Counted from the first letter of the stretch, positions 17,894-27,012 are shown. The stretch: DNA of 40,244 nt from Betaproteobacteria bacterium (GCA_013298765.1 JAAFJA010000021.1:1-40244), one strand, 5' to 3'. Notes: a model not told the origin generated them from the letters alone. Numbers and translations: made by a program.

Positions 17894-18808
17894 TTAGTCG
17901 GGGAAGAGAAATTCTTCGTTCGGCCTGAGCTTGATCGCTCGCTTCTCCATCCATTCCGGGCCGAGCTCGCTTTGCACGGCGCCGACGCATTTCAGGCTCG
18001 CCACCGTTTTGCCGCTTCGTTCGACAACAACGCCCGACTTTTCTTTGCTCTCGCCTTTAGGTCCCCAGCGCCCCACGCCTGAATAAACGACATAGCTGAA
18101 CGCGCCTTTATTGAAGCGCAGCCACGCGCCCGCGCCCCCGGCAAACGGCATGAATTCGCCGGTGGCGGCTTTGTTGGCCGGTACGAAATCCTCCGGCAAC
18201 ATGAGCTCCAAGGGTTCGGTGGAATTAGGTTTGCCGAACCGATATTGCAAGTGGCCGCGAGTTCGGGTGGCGTTTTTAGCCTCGCACACTGAAACCATTT
18301 TGCTACCCGTGCTGCACGCGAAAATCACGGTTTCCTCTGACGTACAAAACGAAGTCTGCCCCTTTGCTGCAGCGGCTGCCGGGCTAGTCGCCGCTGCGCT
18401 AGCGCCCTTGCCATCAACCACTTTCAGCGCTGTCACCAACGCAACGGTGGTCGTCTTCTTGCATTTAGGATCGCCGCCACATTCACTGGCCATTACTTTG
18501 CCGAGCTCGTAGGTGAGATTGACCCGTTTGCCGATGTAGCTCTGGGGCTTTTCACAAATCGAGAAATCGCCTGTTTCGTCGAAGACCTGCCCTTTATCGT
18601 CTTTAAGGCTGATGTAGCAGGCCGCATCACCGTTGGTGATCTCAGTGACCACGCCGGAGGCGAGCTTCGTGAACTTACCGACCTTGACGCTATTGCCCGC
18701 CGCTGGGGCTTGCGCGTAAGCGCCGGCGCTGAAGAGGCTGACAGCGCAGGTCAGCGCAGTCAAACCGCGCACCGCGCGCAGACTTTTGGCAAACGAAAAC
18801 TGGCTCAC
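17894..18808 (-). CDS. Secreted two-domain protein of unknown function
   Basis: A 304-aa protein with a signal peptide ending AGAYAQ. The first domain (about 40-135) has NGDAACYISLKDDKG and conserved-looking Cys pairs (FSICEKPQSYIGKRVNLTYELG; SECGGDPKCKK), suggesting an OB-like or SH3-like fold. After an Ala-rich linker (about 135-150) the second domain (about 152-304) has FCTSEETVIFACSTGSKMVSVC and a C-terminal segment ending EEFLFPD. No family recognised. The GTG start at 18808 follows AAAGGA by 6 nt. It is the downstream partner of 18928-19557 on the same strand, 119 nt apart. Confidence 0.78.
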   Translation of the reverse strand: MSQFSFAKSLRAVRGLTALTCAVSLFSAGAYAQAPAAGNSVKVGKFTKLASGVVTEITNGDAACYISLKDDKGQVFDETGDFSICEKPQSYIGKRVNLTYELGKVMASECGGDPKCKKTTTVALVTALKVVDGKGASAAATSPAAAAAKGQTSFCTSEETVIFACSTGSKMVSVCEAKNATRTRGHLQYRFGKPNSTEPLELMLPEDFVPANKAATGEFMPFAGGAGAWLRFNKGAFSYVVYSGVGRWGPKGESKEKSGVVVERSGKTVASLKCVGAVQSELGPEWMEKRAIKLRPNEEFLFPD

Positions 18809-18927
18809 GAGAAATCCTTTGACTACTCAACGGGAATGTAGATGTGCGCATCACGCGTAGCGAGCTGATCGGCATTGAGCGTTGGGGCTCAGTTCGCACA
18901 TAGACGAAGCGCCGGCGCGGCAGGAGG

Positions 18928-19557
18928 CTACTTCAGCCCTGAAATCAGCGTTTTGAACTCAGCTTGTTTGTCGGCGACGGGGATGCTGATTTCGAGCTTG
19001 AGTTTTGGGTTTTTCGGATCGGTGACCGTGATGTCAAAACGCTCGGCCCCCTCTGCAAGCAGCTGCAAAAGGTTTCGCTGAGGGCTCTTGGCGAGCTTAC
19101 TCACCTCGGCTGTACCGAACACAAAGCTTCCTTCGGCAGGCGTCGAGCCGCTTGGCATCAAATCTACGGTGTAGAGCGGCTTGCCAGGACGGGCGATTGC
19201 GACGCGCATGAGTTTCCGACCGTTCGTGGTCGCGTCCGGCCCTTCAAAATCGGCGAAGCGAAACGGCTTCAAGGCAGCCACATTATCCACATAGACATCG
19301 AACCCTAACGTGCCGTTAATCTGCTTCGACGCGAGCGGGTCGCAATTAAAGCTCACTGTAACGCGTGTCGATTTGCCCAACAGCGGAACCGTCGCGTTGT
19401 ACGACAGGGAGCGCTGGCCTAGATCGGTGCGTTCTGCGACCCATTTGCCCTGGGGGGCAGGAGTCGGGTTAGCTGCGCTGATGATCGAGAGGGCCGCGAA
19501 CAGAGTCACAACAAAGCTGGCTGCAATCGAGCGAGCTGCGAGAAGGTTGAACAACAT
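18928..19557 (-). CDS. Secreted protein of unknown function
   Basis: A 209-aa protein; the ATG at 19557 (MLFNLLAARSIAASFVVTLF) begins a signal peptide that ends near IISAA. The mature part is beta-rich: SLSYNATVPLLGKSTRVTVSFNCDP, GTLGFDVYVDNV, then FADFEGPDATTNGRKLMRVA and a Lys-rich C-terminus (PKNPKLKLEISIPVAD). There is one Cys. It reads like a secreted carbohydrate- or ligand-binding beta-sandwich, but that is guesswork. The frame extends to 19629 without a credible start. No neighbour gives a functional clue. Confidence 0.75.
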   Translation of the reverse strand: MLFNLLAARSIAASFVVTLFAALSIISAANPTPAPQGKWVAERTDLGQRSLSYNATVPLLGKSTRVTVSFNCDPLASKQINGTLGFDVYVDNVAALKPFRFADFEGPDATTNGRKLMRVAIARPGKPLYTVDLMPSGSTPAEGSFVFGTAEVSKLAKSPQRNLLQLLAEGAERFDITVTDPKNPKLKLEISIPVADKQAEFKTLISGLK

Positions 19558-19907
19558 GGGATTCCGTGGGGAGCGATATGCGAGTGGAGTGGACTGAAAA
19601 GAGGGCGATGCGCTGAGTGGCTGGGGCACAGCGTTTATGACGCAACGTAGGTCACCACCTGTTCGTCAAACACTAGAGAACTGCTGCCGCCCCGACACGT
19701 ATGCATCATTGTGTCACGTAATTCGATGGGCTTCCGCGCAACGCCCGCGAGCCCGAAACACGTCAGTAACCCTGCGAAAAAATCTCACCCAGCTGAGTTC
19801 ACTTCTCAGCAATTTCCCCATCTCGTCCCGGCTGTCACCGCGTTTCACCGCAGCCTTGGCAGTGGATTAACGACACGACTCGCCCCAATCTTCGACAAAA
19901 TACACGA
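19558..19907. other. 350-bp intergenic region without a recognised gene
   Basis: This lies between divergent genes. Only a small inverted repeat (GCTGAG-N7-CTCAGC, 19792-19810) and CAAAAT (19896-19901), a possible -10 placed 6 nt before the glycosylase ATG, stand out. No reading frame here has coding character. Confidence 0.6.
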
Positions 19908-20627
19908 ATGATTGAAGACATACTGGTCCAAGCGGCCCTACAACTGAGTCGCGATGTCGACGCACTGCAATTCTCAGCGCCAGCCACTCACACGCTCAAC
20001 CCGCTCGACTATGCGTGGGCGCCGCATGAGGCGTATCTGCGCAAGTTTGGCAACAGCAAAAAGCGCGTGATCTTCATGGGCATGAATCCAGGGCCATTTG
20101 GCATGGTGCAGGTCGGTGTGCCGTTTGGTGAGGTGAATGCGGTGCGAGATTGGATGAAGATCGTCGCACCGGTTTCGCAGCCTAAACAGCCGAATCCACA
20201 TCGCCCGATTGAAGGCTTTGATTGCACACGCTCTGAAATTTCAGGGCAGCGTTTATGGGCATTGTTCGCTGAACGATTCCCGAATGCGCAAGATTTCTTT
20301 GCCGAGCATTTCGTGCTCAACTACTGTCCGCTCGCGTTCTTCGATAACACGCGAAACGTAACGCCCGATAAGTTGCCGAAGCAAGAGACCAAGTCCCTCT
20401 ACGCCGCGTGTGATGAGCACCTTCGCGCGAACGTACGCGCGCTTGAGCCCGACTGGGTCATTGGTATCGGCAAATTTGCGGAGAGCCGGGCTATTTCAGG
20501 GCTAAGCGGGGAATTTCCGAATTTACGAATTGGAACGATTCTTCACCCTTCCCCCGCAAGCCCGGTCGCAAACCGAGGATGGTCGCCTCAGGCTGCAAAG
20601 CAGCTGGCTGCGCTCGGGCTCTGGTAA
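19908..20627 (+). CDS. SMUG1-like uracil-DNA glycosylase
   Basis: A single-chain base-excision repair enzyme of the uracil-DNA glycosylase superfamily, SMUG1 branch. Motif 1 is GMNPGPFGMVQVGVPFGEV (58-76), nearly as in vertebrate SMUG1. RPIEGFDCTRSEISG follows (99-113), then LNYCPLAFF (137-145), and motif 2 HPSPASPVANRGW (213-225). It would remove uracil and oxidised pyrimidines from DNA. At 239 aa it is the usual length for bacterial SMUG1-like proteins. The ATG at 19908 gives a plausible N-terminus; no Shine-Dalgarno is visible, and an A/T-rich hexamer 6 nt upstream may mark a leaderless transcript. It is convergent with the S9 peptidase. Confidence 0.9.
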   Translation: MIEDILVQAALQLSRDVDALQFSAPATHTLNPLDYAWAPHEAYLRKFGNSKKRVIFMGMNPGPFGMVQVGVPFGEVNAVRDWMKIVAPVSQPKQPNPHRPIEGFDCTRSEISGQRLWALFAERFPNAQDFFAEHFVLNYCPLAFFDNTRNVTPDKLPKQETKSLYAACDEHLRANVRALEPDWVIGIGKFAESRAISGLSGEFPNLRIGTILHPSPASPVANRGWSPQAAKQLAALGLW

Positions 20628-20635
20628 CTCGCTTA

Positions 20636-20664
20636 GAAAAAAGGCGGCTCATGGCCGCCTTTCT
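20636..20664. terminator. Bidirectional intrinsic terminator
   Basis: AAGGCGGC (20641-20648) and GCCGCCTT (20654-20661) form an 8-bp stem with a TCATG loop. It is preceded by an A-run and followed by a short T-run. It lies between the convergent stops of the glycosylase and the S9 peptidase and can serve both. Confidence 0.85.
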
Positions 20665-20680
20665 GCTGAAGAGGAACACT

Positions 20681-22723
20681 CTACTTCAACACAGTTTCCT
20701 GCATGAAGCGAGCCATTGCGGCCATCTGGAATTCCGCGTTCTCACGACGCGCGAAGCCGTGGCCTTCGTTCTCGCCGCGCAGGTACCACACAGGCGTTTT
20801 GTTGCCGCGTGCCTTGGCAACGATTTGCTCGGCCTCCGTCACGGGAACGCGCGGATCGTTCTTGCCTTGAATCACGAAGAGTGGCTTCTTGATCTTTTGC
20901 GCGTTCGTTAACGGCGAAATTGAGATCAAGAACTCACGCATTTTTGGATCGCGCTCATCACCGTATTCAACGCGACGCAAATCGCGGCGATAACTCTCGG
21001 TGGTTTCGAGGAACGTGACGAAATTGGAAATACCAACCACGTCGATTGCGCCCGCAATGCGATCTGCATAGTTCGTTGAAACCGCAAGGCTCATGTAGCC
21101 GCCATAGCTGCCGCCCATCACCAATACGCGCGAAGGGTCAAGGTCGGGCTGAGTGGCGATCCAATCGAAAAGCGCACCGATGTCTTTCACTGAATCTTCG
21201 CGTTTGTAGCCATTGTCGAGCGTGAGGAACGTTTTTCCAAAGCCAGACGAACCGCGAACATTCGGCTGAATCATGGTGATGCCGAGTTCTTGCGTGAAGT
21301 AATTCCAACGACCTTGGAAGCCGATGCGTGCTTGTGCCTCGGGGCCGCCGTGAATGTTGATCAACACCGGGCGCTTGCCGGTGAATTTCGCGGGTGCACG
21401 ATTGATGAGCCCCGAAATCTCGAGCCCATCGACGCTCTTCCAGGTGATGATCTCTTGCGTCTTGAAGCCGCTCGTGTCCATCGCACTTTCGGCACGAGTC
21501 CATTGCACGCGAGCGCCAGATTTACTATTGACCACGTAAATGTCAGAGGGCGAGCTTGCAGTGTTCACCGCAACCGCGAGTTCATCACCGCCTTTACGCG
21601 CAGCCGCAGTGACTACGGAGCCTTCGGGAAGTCCTTTGATCGGCACTTCTTTCATGCTCACGCTATCAAACGCCCGAAGCTCGCTGCGCCCTTTCACGTT
21701 GAGCCGCGCGTAGATCATGCGAGCACCAGCGTCATCATCGTCTTCATCTTCTGAAGAGCCGTCGACATCGTGTGGCAAACCTTTGGTCAACGAACGGAAC
21801 TTCTTACTCGCGAGATCAAAATGCATCAGTTCACGGAATTCGCCGTCGCGATCACTCGCGAGATAAATCCCCTTGCCATCGCGATCAAAGCGTCCGCCTA
21901 AATGAACAGCCTTCTCGCTATCTTTCATCGGCAATACGCGCTCGCGCTTGCCAGTCTCAATATCGAGCAACCAAATTTCGCTCTCATTCGCTGAAACATA
22001 ACGATTGAGAATCACCCGCTTTCCGCTTGGATCAAAGCCGCCGTTAAACCACCCAGTGCCAGGCAATTCAGCAATCACGCGCGCTTTTTCCGGTGCCGTT
22101 GGGTTCATCAAACGGAAGGTGATTCCGATGTTTTTCTTTTGCTCTTCGGTGAGGTTGCGGTCGAGCGCGACGCTCGATACGATGAATTCACCCGTGTGTT
22201 TGCCGTTGATCTTTCTCCATGCACCACGCGAATGACGGAAGTTGGAATCGGTCAACTGCACAGCCGCCGAGCCATCAAACCCTTGGCGGAAGAGCTGAAA
22301 CACTTCCGAGCCGCCCTTGCTCGATTCAAACACGAGGAAGTTGCCGTCAAGCGGATCAATCGTGGTCGAGCTAATCGGGTCCGTGTGTTGGGTGATCGGC
22401 TCCAACTTGCCCATCGGTGTGCGCAGCCAAGAGAGCTGCGCAAAGCTCGCGCCTTGTGCGCGGTGGGCGACAATCATTTCGGGTTTTTTGGGATGCCACG
22501 CGACAAAGCTGTGACCGCGAAAATCGTTGTACTTCGTCAACGAATCTGCGATCGCCTTGGGAATCGCGGGGATGCCTTCGGTGTACAGATTGGCGTTTGG
22601 CTTCAACACATCGGCATCAGTTTGCGCGTAGGTGAAAGCGTTCAGGGCGAGCGTCGCGGTGGATAGCGCGACGGCGAGTGCGCCCACGCGGGTAGTGCGG
22701 GCTCGAAGCTTCGTCAGAAACAT
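20681..22723 (-). CDS. S9 family (prolyl oligopeptidase-like) serine peptidase
   Basis: A secreted 680-aa peptidase. The signal peptide ends near LNAFTYAQ (about 33). An N-terminal beta-propeller of roughly 380 residues (WD-like TIDPLDGNFLVFESS, GGRFDRDGKGIYLASDRDGEF) caps an alpha/beta-hydrolase domain (about 420-680). The catalytic triad is visible: S539 in GGSYGGYMS, D623 in QGKNDPRVPV and H655 in NEGHGFARREN, with the oxyanion segment INIHGGPEAQ. It probably digests peptides in the periplasm. An acidic insert (SSEDEDDDD, about 323-331) is odd but short. It is a single-gene unit ending at a shared terminator. Confidence 0.93.
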   Translation of the reverse strand: MFLTKLRARTTRVGALAVALSTATLALNAFTYAQTDADVLKPNANLYTEGIPAIPKAIADSLTKYNDFRGHSFVAWHPKKPEMIVAHRAQGASFAQLSWLRTPMGKLEPITQHTDPISSTTIDPLDGNFLVFESSKGGSEVFQLFRQGFDGSAAVQLTDSNFRHSRGAWRKINGKHTGEFIVSSVALDRNLTEEQKKNIGITFRLMNPTAPEKARVIAELPGTGWFNGGFDPSGKRVILNRYVSANESEIWLLDIETGKRERVLPMKDSEKAVHLGGRFDRDGKGIYLASDRDGEFRELMHFDLASKKFRSLTKGLPHDVDGSSEDEDDDDAGARMIYARLNVKGRSELRAFDSVSMKEVPIKGLPEGSVVTAAARKGGDELAVAVNTASSPSDIYVVNSKSGARVQWTRAESAMDTSGFKTQEIITWKSVDGLEISGLINRAPAKFTGKRPVLINIHGGPEAQARIGFQGRWNYFTQELGITMIQPNVRGSSGFGKTFLTLDNGYKREDSVKDIGALFDWIATQPDLDPSRVLVMGGSYGGYMSLAVSTNYADRIAGAIDVVGISNFVTFLETTESYRRDLRRVEYGDERDPKMREFLISISPLTNAQKIKKPLFVIQGKNDPRVPVTEAEQIVAKARGNKTPVWYLRGENEGHGFARRENAEFQMAAMARFMQETVLK

Positions 22724-22909
22724 GGAGAGAGTGGGTTCTTGTATAAGACCCTTAGATTATGGCGATTCCGGGCCGAGACACCGTGCAGTTTTGCGAATGC
22801 TGCGACGAATTGCGGAAAGACTAGCCCCACAGGCGGAAGTCACGTTTTCACGGTTGGGAATCCGCGGCTGACACGCTAGCCTTTCAGTTTTGACGGCTTC
22901 AATTTACGC

Positions 22910-23920
22910 GTGGATTCACTCTCTCAACTCGCCCTAGGCTCTGCGATTGGCGTTGCCGTGATGGGGCGGCGCACGGCGGTATGGAAAGCGGCACTGTGGG
23001 GCGGCGTGGCCGGTACGCTGCCTGATCTCGACGCGCTCATTGATTTCGGTGATGCAGTTGCGAACATGACCTATCACCGGGCGCAAAGCCACGGGCTTTT
23101 CTATCTGACGCTGTTTTCACCGCTCCTTGCCTGGCTGGTGAGCCGAATTCATGGCGAAGCGGCGCTGTTTAAGCGCTGGTGGCTCGCACTTTGGCTTGCG
23201 CTATTCACGCATCCGCTCCTTGATTGGTTCACGATCTACGGCACCCAACTGTGGCAGCCGTTTTCTGAGGAGCCGCTCGGGCTCGGCAGCATGTTCATCA
23301 TTGATCCGCTCTACACGCTGCCGCTCTTGATCGGTGTCATCGTGGCACTCTCGCTCAAGAGCGCGACCGGGCTGCGCTGGAACATGATCGGGCTTGGGCT
23401 TTCCTGCGCCTATCTCGTGTGGTCTGCGATCGCGCAACAGCATGTGTTGAGCGTGGCGCGGGAGGCGCTGCGGCAACAAAACATCGTCGTGGATGGCATG
23501 TTCGCCACACCGTCACCGCTCAACACGGTGCTCTGGCGGGTGGTGGGAATGCAGAAAGACGGCTATGTCGAAGGTTTCTATTCGATGCTCGACCCCGATA
23601 AAACCGTGCGCTTCGACACCTTTCCGCACGACAGCGCACTTTACGAAACAACCAAAGCCCTCTGGGCGGTTGACCGCATGGCCTGGTTCACCGACGGGTT
23701 CTTTCGAATCAAAGAGCGCGACGGCAAAGTCACGCTGGCCGATTTGCGGATGGGGCAGGAGCCCAATTACGTGTTCGAGTTCGCAGTCGCCGAGCGGCGT
23801 GGAGAACGATTCTCAGAAATACGCCCGACGATTGCTGTGGGGCAACGCAGCGATCCACGCGCGGCGCTTGCGTGGACTTGGCAACGGCTCAAAGGAAACG
23901 TGATTCCGCCACCGCGTTAG
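22910..23920 (+). CDS. YdjM-type membrane-bound metal-dependent hydrolase
   Basis: A 336-aa inner-membrane protein of the YdjM/LexA-binding hydrolase family. It starts with the family hallmark MDSLSQLALGSAIGVAVMGRRT, followed by GTLPDLDALIDF, YHRAQSHGLFY (H56, H61) and HPLLDWFTIYGTQLW. About five transmembrane helices lie in the first 180 residues, and the C-terminal ~150 residues form a soluble domain. The GTG start at 22910 is supported by the conserved MDSL N-terminus. The substrate is unknown. It is convergent with murB, 30 nt apart. Confidence 0.9.
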   Translation: MDSLSQLALGSAIGVAVMGRRTAVWKAALWGGVAGTLPDLDALIDFGDAVANMTYHRAQSHGLFYLTLFSPLLAWLVSRIHGEAALFKRWWLALWLALFTHPLLDWFTIYGTQLWQPFSEEPLGLGSMFIIDPLYTLPLLIGVIVALSLKSATGLRWNMIGLGLSCAYLVWSAIAQQHVLSVAREALRQQNIVVDGMFATPSPLNTVLWRVVGMQKDGYVEGFYSMLDPDKTVRFDTFPHDSALYETTKALWAVDRMAWFTDGFFRIKERDGKVTLADLRMGQEPNYVFEFAVAERRGERFSEIRPTIAVGQRSDPRAALAWTWQRLKGNVIPPPR

Positions 23921-23950
23921 CTGCATTGCGAGAAAACGACGTGACCGCAA

Positions 23951-24982
23951 TCACACAATTCGCGGCTCAGGCTCGAGTTCGATCCCGAACTTCTCTTTCA
24001 CATCGAATCGAATCGCTTGGGCGAGCGCCCAGAGCTCCGCGCCACTCGCGCCACCGTGGTTCACGAGCACGAGTGCATGGTTCTTATGCACACCTGCTCT
24101 CCCCATTAAACGGCCTTTCCATCCCGCTTTTTCGATCAGCCAACCTGCAGCAATTTTTACCGCTTTCCCTGATTTATACGTCTTAGCATCAGGGAAGTTA
24201 GCAACCAGTTTTTCTGCGGCTTCGTGTGACACGATTGGGTTCTTGAAAAAGCTCCCGGCGTTTCCGATCACCGCTGGGTCGGGTAACTTTCGCGTACGTA
24301 TCGCGATGACGGCGCGAGAAACATCCATGGCAGTGAGAGCTTGCGGCGTCAGCTGCATCGCTTCGAGTTCAGCTTGAATTTCGCCATAACTGGTGCGCGC
24401 ATCGAACGTTCTGGAGAGTCGGAATTGCACCGAAACAATCACAAAGCGATCACGCGGATGTTCGCGATCCACGCGCTTAAACACGCTGTCTCGGTAGCCG
24501 AATGCACACTCTTCGCGAGTGAACACCCGCTCTGCGCCGGTACGCAGATCAATGGCGATTACTCGCTCGCACGTGTCTTTAGTTTCAACACCGTAAGCAC
24601 CGATGTTCTGCACTGGCGCTGCCCCGACATAGCCAGGGATCAGCGACAGATTTTCAAGCCCGCAAAGCCCTTGTTTGAGCGTCCACAGCACAAACACGTG
24701 CCAAGGCTCGCCTGCCATCGCCTCCACGAGCACCGATTTGCCTGCGTCCTCGAGGATTCGAATGCCGCGCGGCGCGATGTGCAACACCGGCTCTTCAACA
24801 ACATCACGAGTGATGAGCAGATTGCTCCCACCACCGATCACGAGCGGTTGGATCTTGTCGCTTCGCGCGGCAGCCCACTCGCGCAAGTCATTCACGTCGG
24901 TAACGTCGGCAAACTGTGCGGCGCTGGCCTCAATGCCAAACGTGTTTCGGGAGGTGAGCGATTCGGGGCGGAAGACAAGCAT
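23951..24982 (-). CDS. murB: UDP-N-acetylenolpyruvoylglucosamine reductase
   Basis: The flavoenzyme reduces UDP-GlcNAc-enolpyruvate to UDP-MurNAc in peptidoglycan synthesis. It has the FAD-binding segment LVIGGGSNLLITRD (47-60), the GLENLSLIPGYVGAAPVQNIGAYGVE stretch, CAFGYRDSVFK and the catalytic-serine loop GNAGSFFKNP, and ends LEPEPRIV. Gene length (343 aa) and layout match type I MurB as in E. coli (342 aa). I chose the ATG at 24982; a TTG at 25015 would extend it and overlap the promoter. A -10 box sits 6 nt before this start, so the message is probably leaderless. Confidence 0.96.
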   Translation of the reverse strand: MLVFRPESLTSRNTFGIEASAAQFADVTDVNDLREWAAARSDKIQPLVIGGGSNLLITRDVVEEPVLHIAPRGIRILEDAGKSVLVEAMAGEPWHVFVLWTLKQGLCGLENLSLIPGYVGAAPVQNIGAYGVETKDTCERVIAIDLRTGAERVFTREECAFGYRDSVFKRVDREHPRDRFVIVSVQFRLSRTFDARTSYGEIQAELEAMQLTPQALTAMDVSRAVIAIRTRKLPDPAVIGNAGSFFKNPIVSHEAAEKLVANFPDAKTYKSGKAVKIAAGWLIEKAGWKGRLMGRAGVHKNHALVLVNHGGASGAELWALAQAIRFDVKEKFGIELEPEPRIV

Positions 24983-24988
24983 CAAGAA

Positions 24989-25015
24989 ATTGTAGGCGTG
25001 ACGATGCTTCGTCAA
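24989..25015 (-). promoter_or_regulatory. Leaderless-type promoter of murB
   Basis: Read on the minus strand, TTGACG (25015-25010) and TACAAT (24994-24989) form good -35 and -10 boxes, though the spacer is short (15 nt). The -10 ends 6 nt before the murB ATG, leaving no room for a ribosome site. Confidence 0.5.
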
Positions 25016-25064
25016 TATTCACATTGCATAGGGCCGATCATGGCACGCGCTGACGGCGCGTGAT

Positions 25065-25541
25065 TTACATCGGTGAGGAACGTAAGCCGTAGGTCTTGTC
25101 GCCAACCAACAAAAACTCAATGCGCGTGACCTGCGCGCCCTGCTCGTCTTTGTAGGTAAAGCCGATGCCTTGAAAGGCATCACCCGCCTTGAGTGGCGCA
25201 ACATTCCACGCATCCATGCGAGTAAGCGGCGCGAGTTCGACGTTCCAATCACCTTTACGCTTCGGAAGTGCAGCGCTCGCAAAGATTTTCGCGCCGTCCA
25301 CATTCGCACTCTGTTTAGGCACCGCGCGCGCAGCGAGGTTAGCTGGCAATTTGGCATTGCCGTCGAGCGTCACCACGAGTTCTGCATGCGGGTTTTGCCA
25401 CTTCACGGACTTGACCTTACCTTCAAAGTAAAGCGGCTTAGATTCATCAAAGCTTGACCAGCCGTGGTGCGCGAACGCGCGAGGCGTTGCCGACATAGCG
25501 ACCAACGCGCCGCTAGTAATGAGCCATTCTCTACGTTTCAT
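25065..25541 (-). CDS. DUF6152 family secreted protein
   Basis: A 158-aa exported protein. The N-terminus MKRREWLITSGALVAMS...AFA is signal-like with a twin Arg (Tat-like, but not canonical). The mature start AHHGWSSFDESKPLYFEGKVKSVKWQNPHAELVV is the DUF6152 hallmark (HHG.SSFD, NPHA). The function is unknown; the His-rich start suggests metal handling. The ATG at 25541 has a GGAGA ribosome site 8 nt upstream. The upstream gene on the same strand is a DUF6644-like membrane protein, which often accompanies this family. Confidence 0.85.
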   Translation of the reverse strand: MKRREWLITSGALVAMSATPRAFAHHGWSSFDESKPLYFEGKVKSVKWQNPHAELVVTLDGNAKLPANLAARAVPKQSANVDGAKIFASAALPKRKGDWNVELAPLTRMDAWNVAPLKAGDAFQGIGFTYKDEQGAQVTRIEFLLVGDKTYGLRSSPM

Positions 25542-25661
25542 TAGCAAATTCTCCAATTGAGATTGCGCCGACTATGCGCCTTGTGCGCTTGCTTAACTGC
25601 GCCGAAATTGTGTTGCGAGCGTCGTCGACGCGAATCGCACGACGTCGACCCACTCAAAACA

Positions 25662-26126
25662 CTAAACGTATGCGATCCAGCGGCCAGCAGCAATGGCGCA
25701 AACCCAAATCGCAATTGATAACAAGGCTTGGACGCGCGTTGCGCCGCTTCGTTCATCGATTGGCCCGCGAGAATGCAAGATCGCGGCGTTGGTTCCGGCA
25801 GCGAAGAGCAAAAGCATTTTCACCAAAAACGCGCTGTTCGTAATGAGATCGCTCGCCCGCATCGCAAACATCACAGAACCTGTCGCGGCAGCCATCAGAA
25901 AGCCAAGTAAGGTCCATGGCAATACGGCGCGTGTCAGCCGCTCCAGCGGGAGCACCTGCATCCGCCCCAAAATTCGCAGATCGACGATCCATAGCGTTCC
26001 GAAGATGAGCGCGATGCCTACGATGTGGGCCACTTCGAGCACCGGGTAGGCAAGAGGCGCCGCCTTCAACGCGGCAACTGGGCCCCACTGCCCAAGCGCA
26101 TCAAATACTGCGGTGGATCGATTCAT
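25662..26126 (-). CDS. DUF6644-like integral membrane protein
   Basis: A 154-aa protein with four transmembrane helices (about 32-52, 64-84, 92-112 and 128-150). The pattern YPVLEVAHIVGIALIFGTLWIVDLRILG fits DUF6644 as I recall it, with a conserved His (VAHIVG) suggestive of haem or metal binding within the membrane. The family is uncharacterised. It is upstream of the DUF6152 gene (120 nt), and they are probably expressed together. Confidence 0.75.
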   Translation of the reverse strand: MNRSTAVFDALGQWGPVAALKAAPLAYPVLEVAHIVGIALIFGTLWIVDLRILGRMQVLPLERLTRAVLPWTLLGFLMAAATGSVMFAMRASDLITNSAFLVKMLLLFAAGTNAAILHSRGPIDERSGATRVQALLSIAIWVCAIAAGRWIAYV

Positions 26127-26211
26127 TTGCCGAGACTAAGCTCACCAAGCGCGCATTCAGCGCGGATGGATAAGCGATGAGGCAGTGCGTGTTTCGGGCC
26201 GTGACTTGACA

Positions 26212-27000
26212 CTACGGCGTGAGCCCAGGCGGTAAACCATTCGGGAACGCCTTCGCAATCGTTTGATTGATCTGCGCAATGCGGTTGGCAGGAATGGGGT
26301 GCGAGCTTTGCCACTCAGGCACTCGCGAGCCACCGCCCGCTCGCTCAAGAATCTGCATCACGCGGATGAGCGCACGCGGGTCGTAACCCGCCTCCGCCAT
26401 TAGCTGCAAGCCCAAACGATCCGATTCAAGTTCATCGTCACGTCCGTAGGACATCATCTGAAACTGCGCAACAGCTTGCGCAATTTGCGTGGCGCTCATC
26501 GAGCCGCTGCCCATCGCAAATGCGCCGGTAAGTCCCTGCGTGAGGTTATCTTTTGCGATTCGCTCCGCGCTGTGGCGCGCGATTACATGCCCCACTTCAT
26601 GGCCGAGCACCCCGGCGAGTTGCCCTTCGGTTTCAAGCCGCGAGAGCAGCGCCATTGTGATGAAAATCTGCCCGCCCGGAAGCGCGAATGCGTTGACCGT
26701 TCGCGGATCGGCGAGCACGTGGAACTTAAATGGATAGCCTGATTTCGCAGCGACCGATTGCGCCACGACTTTCGCGCCAACTGCAGCAACCAACTGCCGC
26801 GCGCGCGGATCGTTGGTGATTCCACCCATTTGCGCGGCCATCTGCGGTGCAGACTGGAGGCCCATCGCGATCTCTTCTTTCGGCGTCATGCCGATGTATT
26901 GCTTCTCACCCGTGATCGGATTCACGGTAGATGAGCCGAAGTATGAGAAGAGTGAAAACGCGGCGACGAGTAGCGCGATGATTAATTGCAGTTTCCCCAT
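26212..27000 (-). CDS. M48 family metallopeptidase
   Basis: A 262-aa membrane-anchored protease of the HtpX/Oma1/LoiP group. One N-terminal segment (about 5-22) precedes the catalytic domain. HEVGH (134-138) binds zinc with H134 and H138. The third ligand is E190 in DDELESDRLG (ExxxD type). NAFALPGGQIFITMALL and an AGYDPRALIRVM C-terminus complete the family core. The C-terminus ends SHPIPANRIAQI. It likely acts in envelope protein quality control. The downstream end is near a DUF6644 gene, and the upstream gene on the same strand encodes a membrane protein only 12 nt away. Confidence 0.92.
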   Translation of the reverse strand: MGKLQLIIALLVAAFSLFSYFGSSTVNPITGEKQYIGMTPKEEIAMGLQSAPQMAAQMGGITNDPRARQLVAAVGAKVVAQSVAAKSGYPFKFHVLADPRTVNAFALPGGQIFITMALLSRLETEGQLAGVLGHEVGHVIARHSAERIAKDNLTQGLTGAFAMGSGSMSATQIAQAVAQFQMMSYGRDDELESDRLGLQLMAEAGYDPRALIRVMQILERAGGGSRVPEWQSSHPIPANRIAQINQTIAKAFPNGLPPGLTP

Positions 27001-27012
27001 GGCGAGCCCCTC

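Noticed and set aside
22818-22836. Another copy of the hairpin family at CTAGCCCCACAGG
   Set aside because: The left arm matches, but no GGGCTA arm follows at the expected distance.
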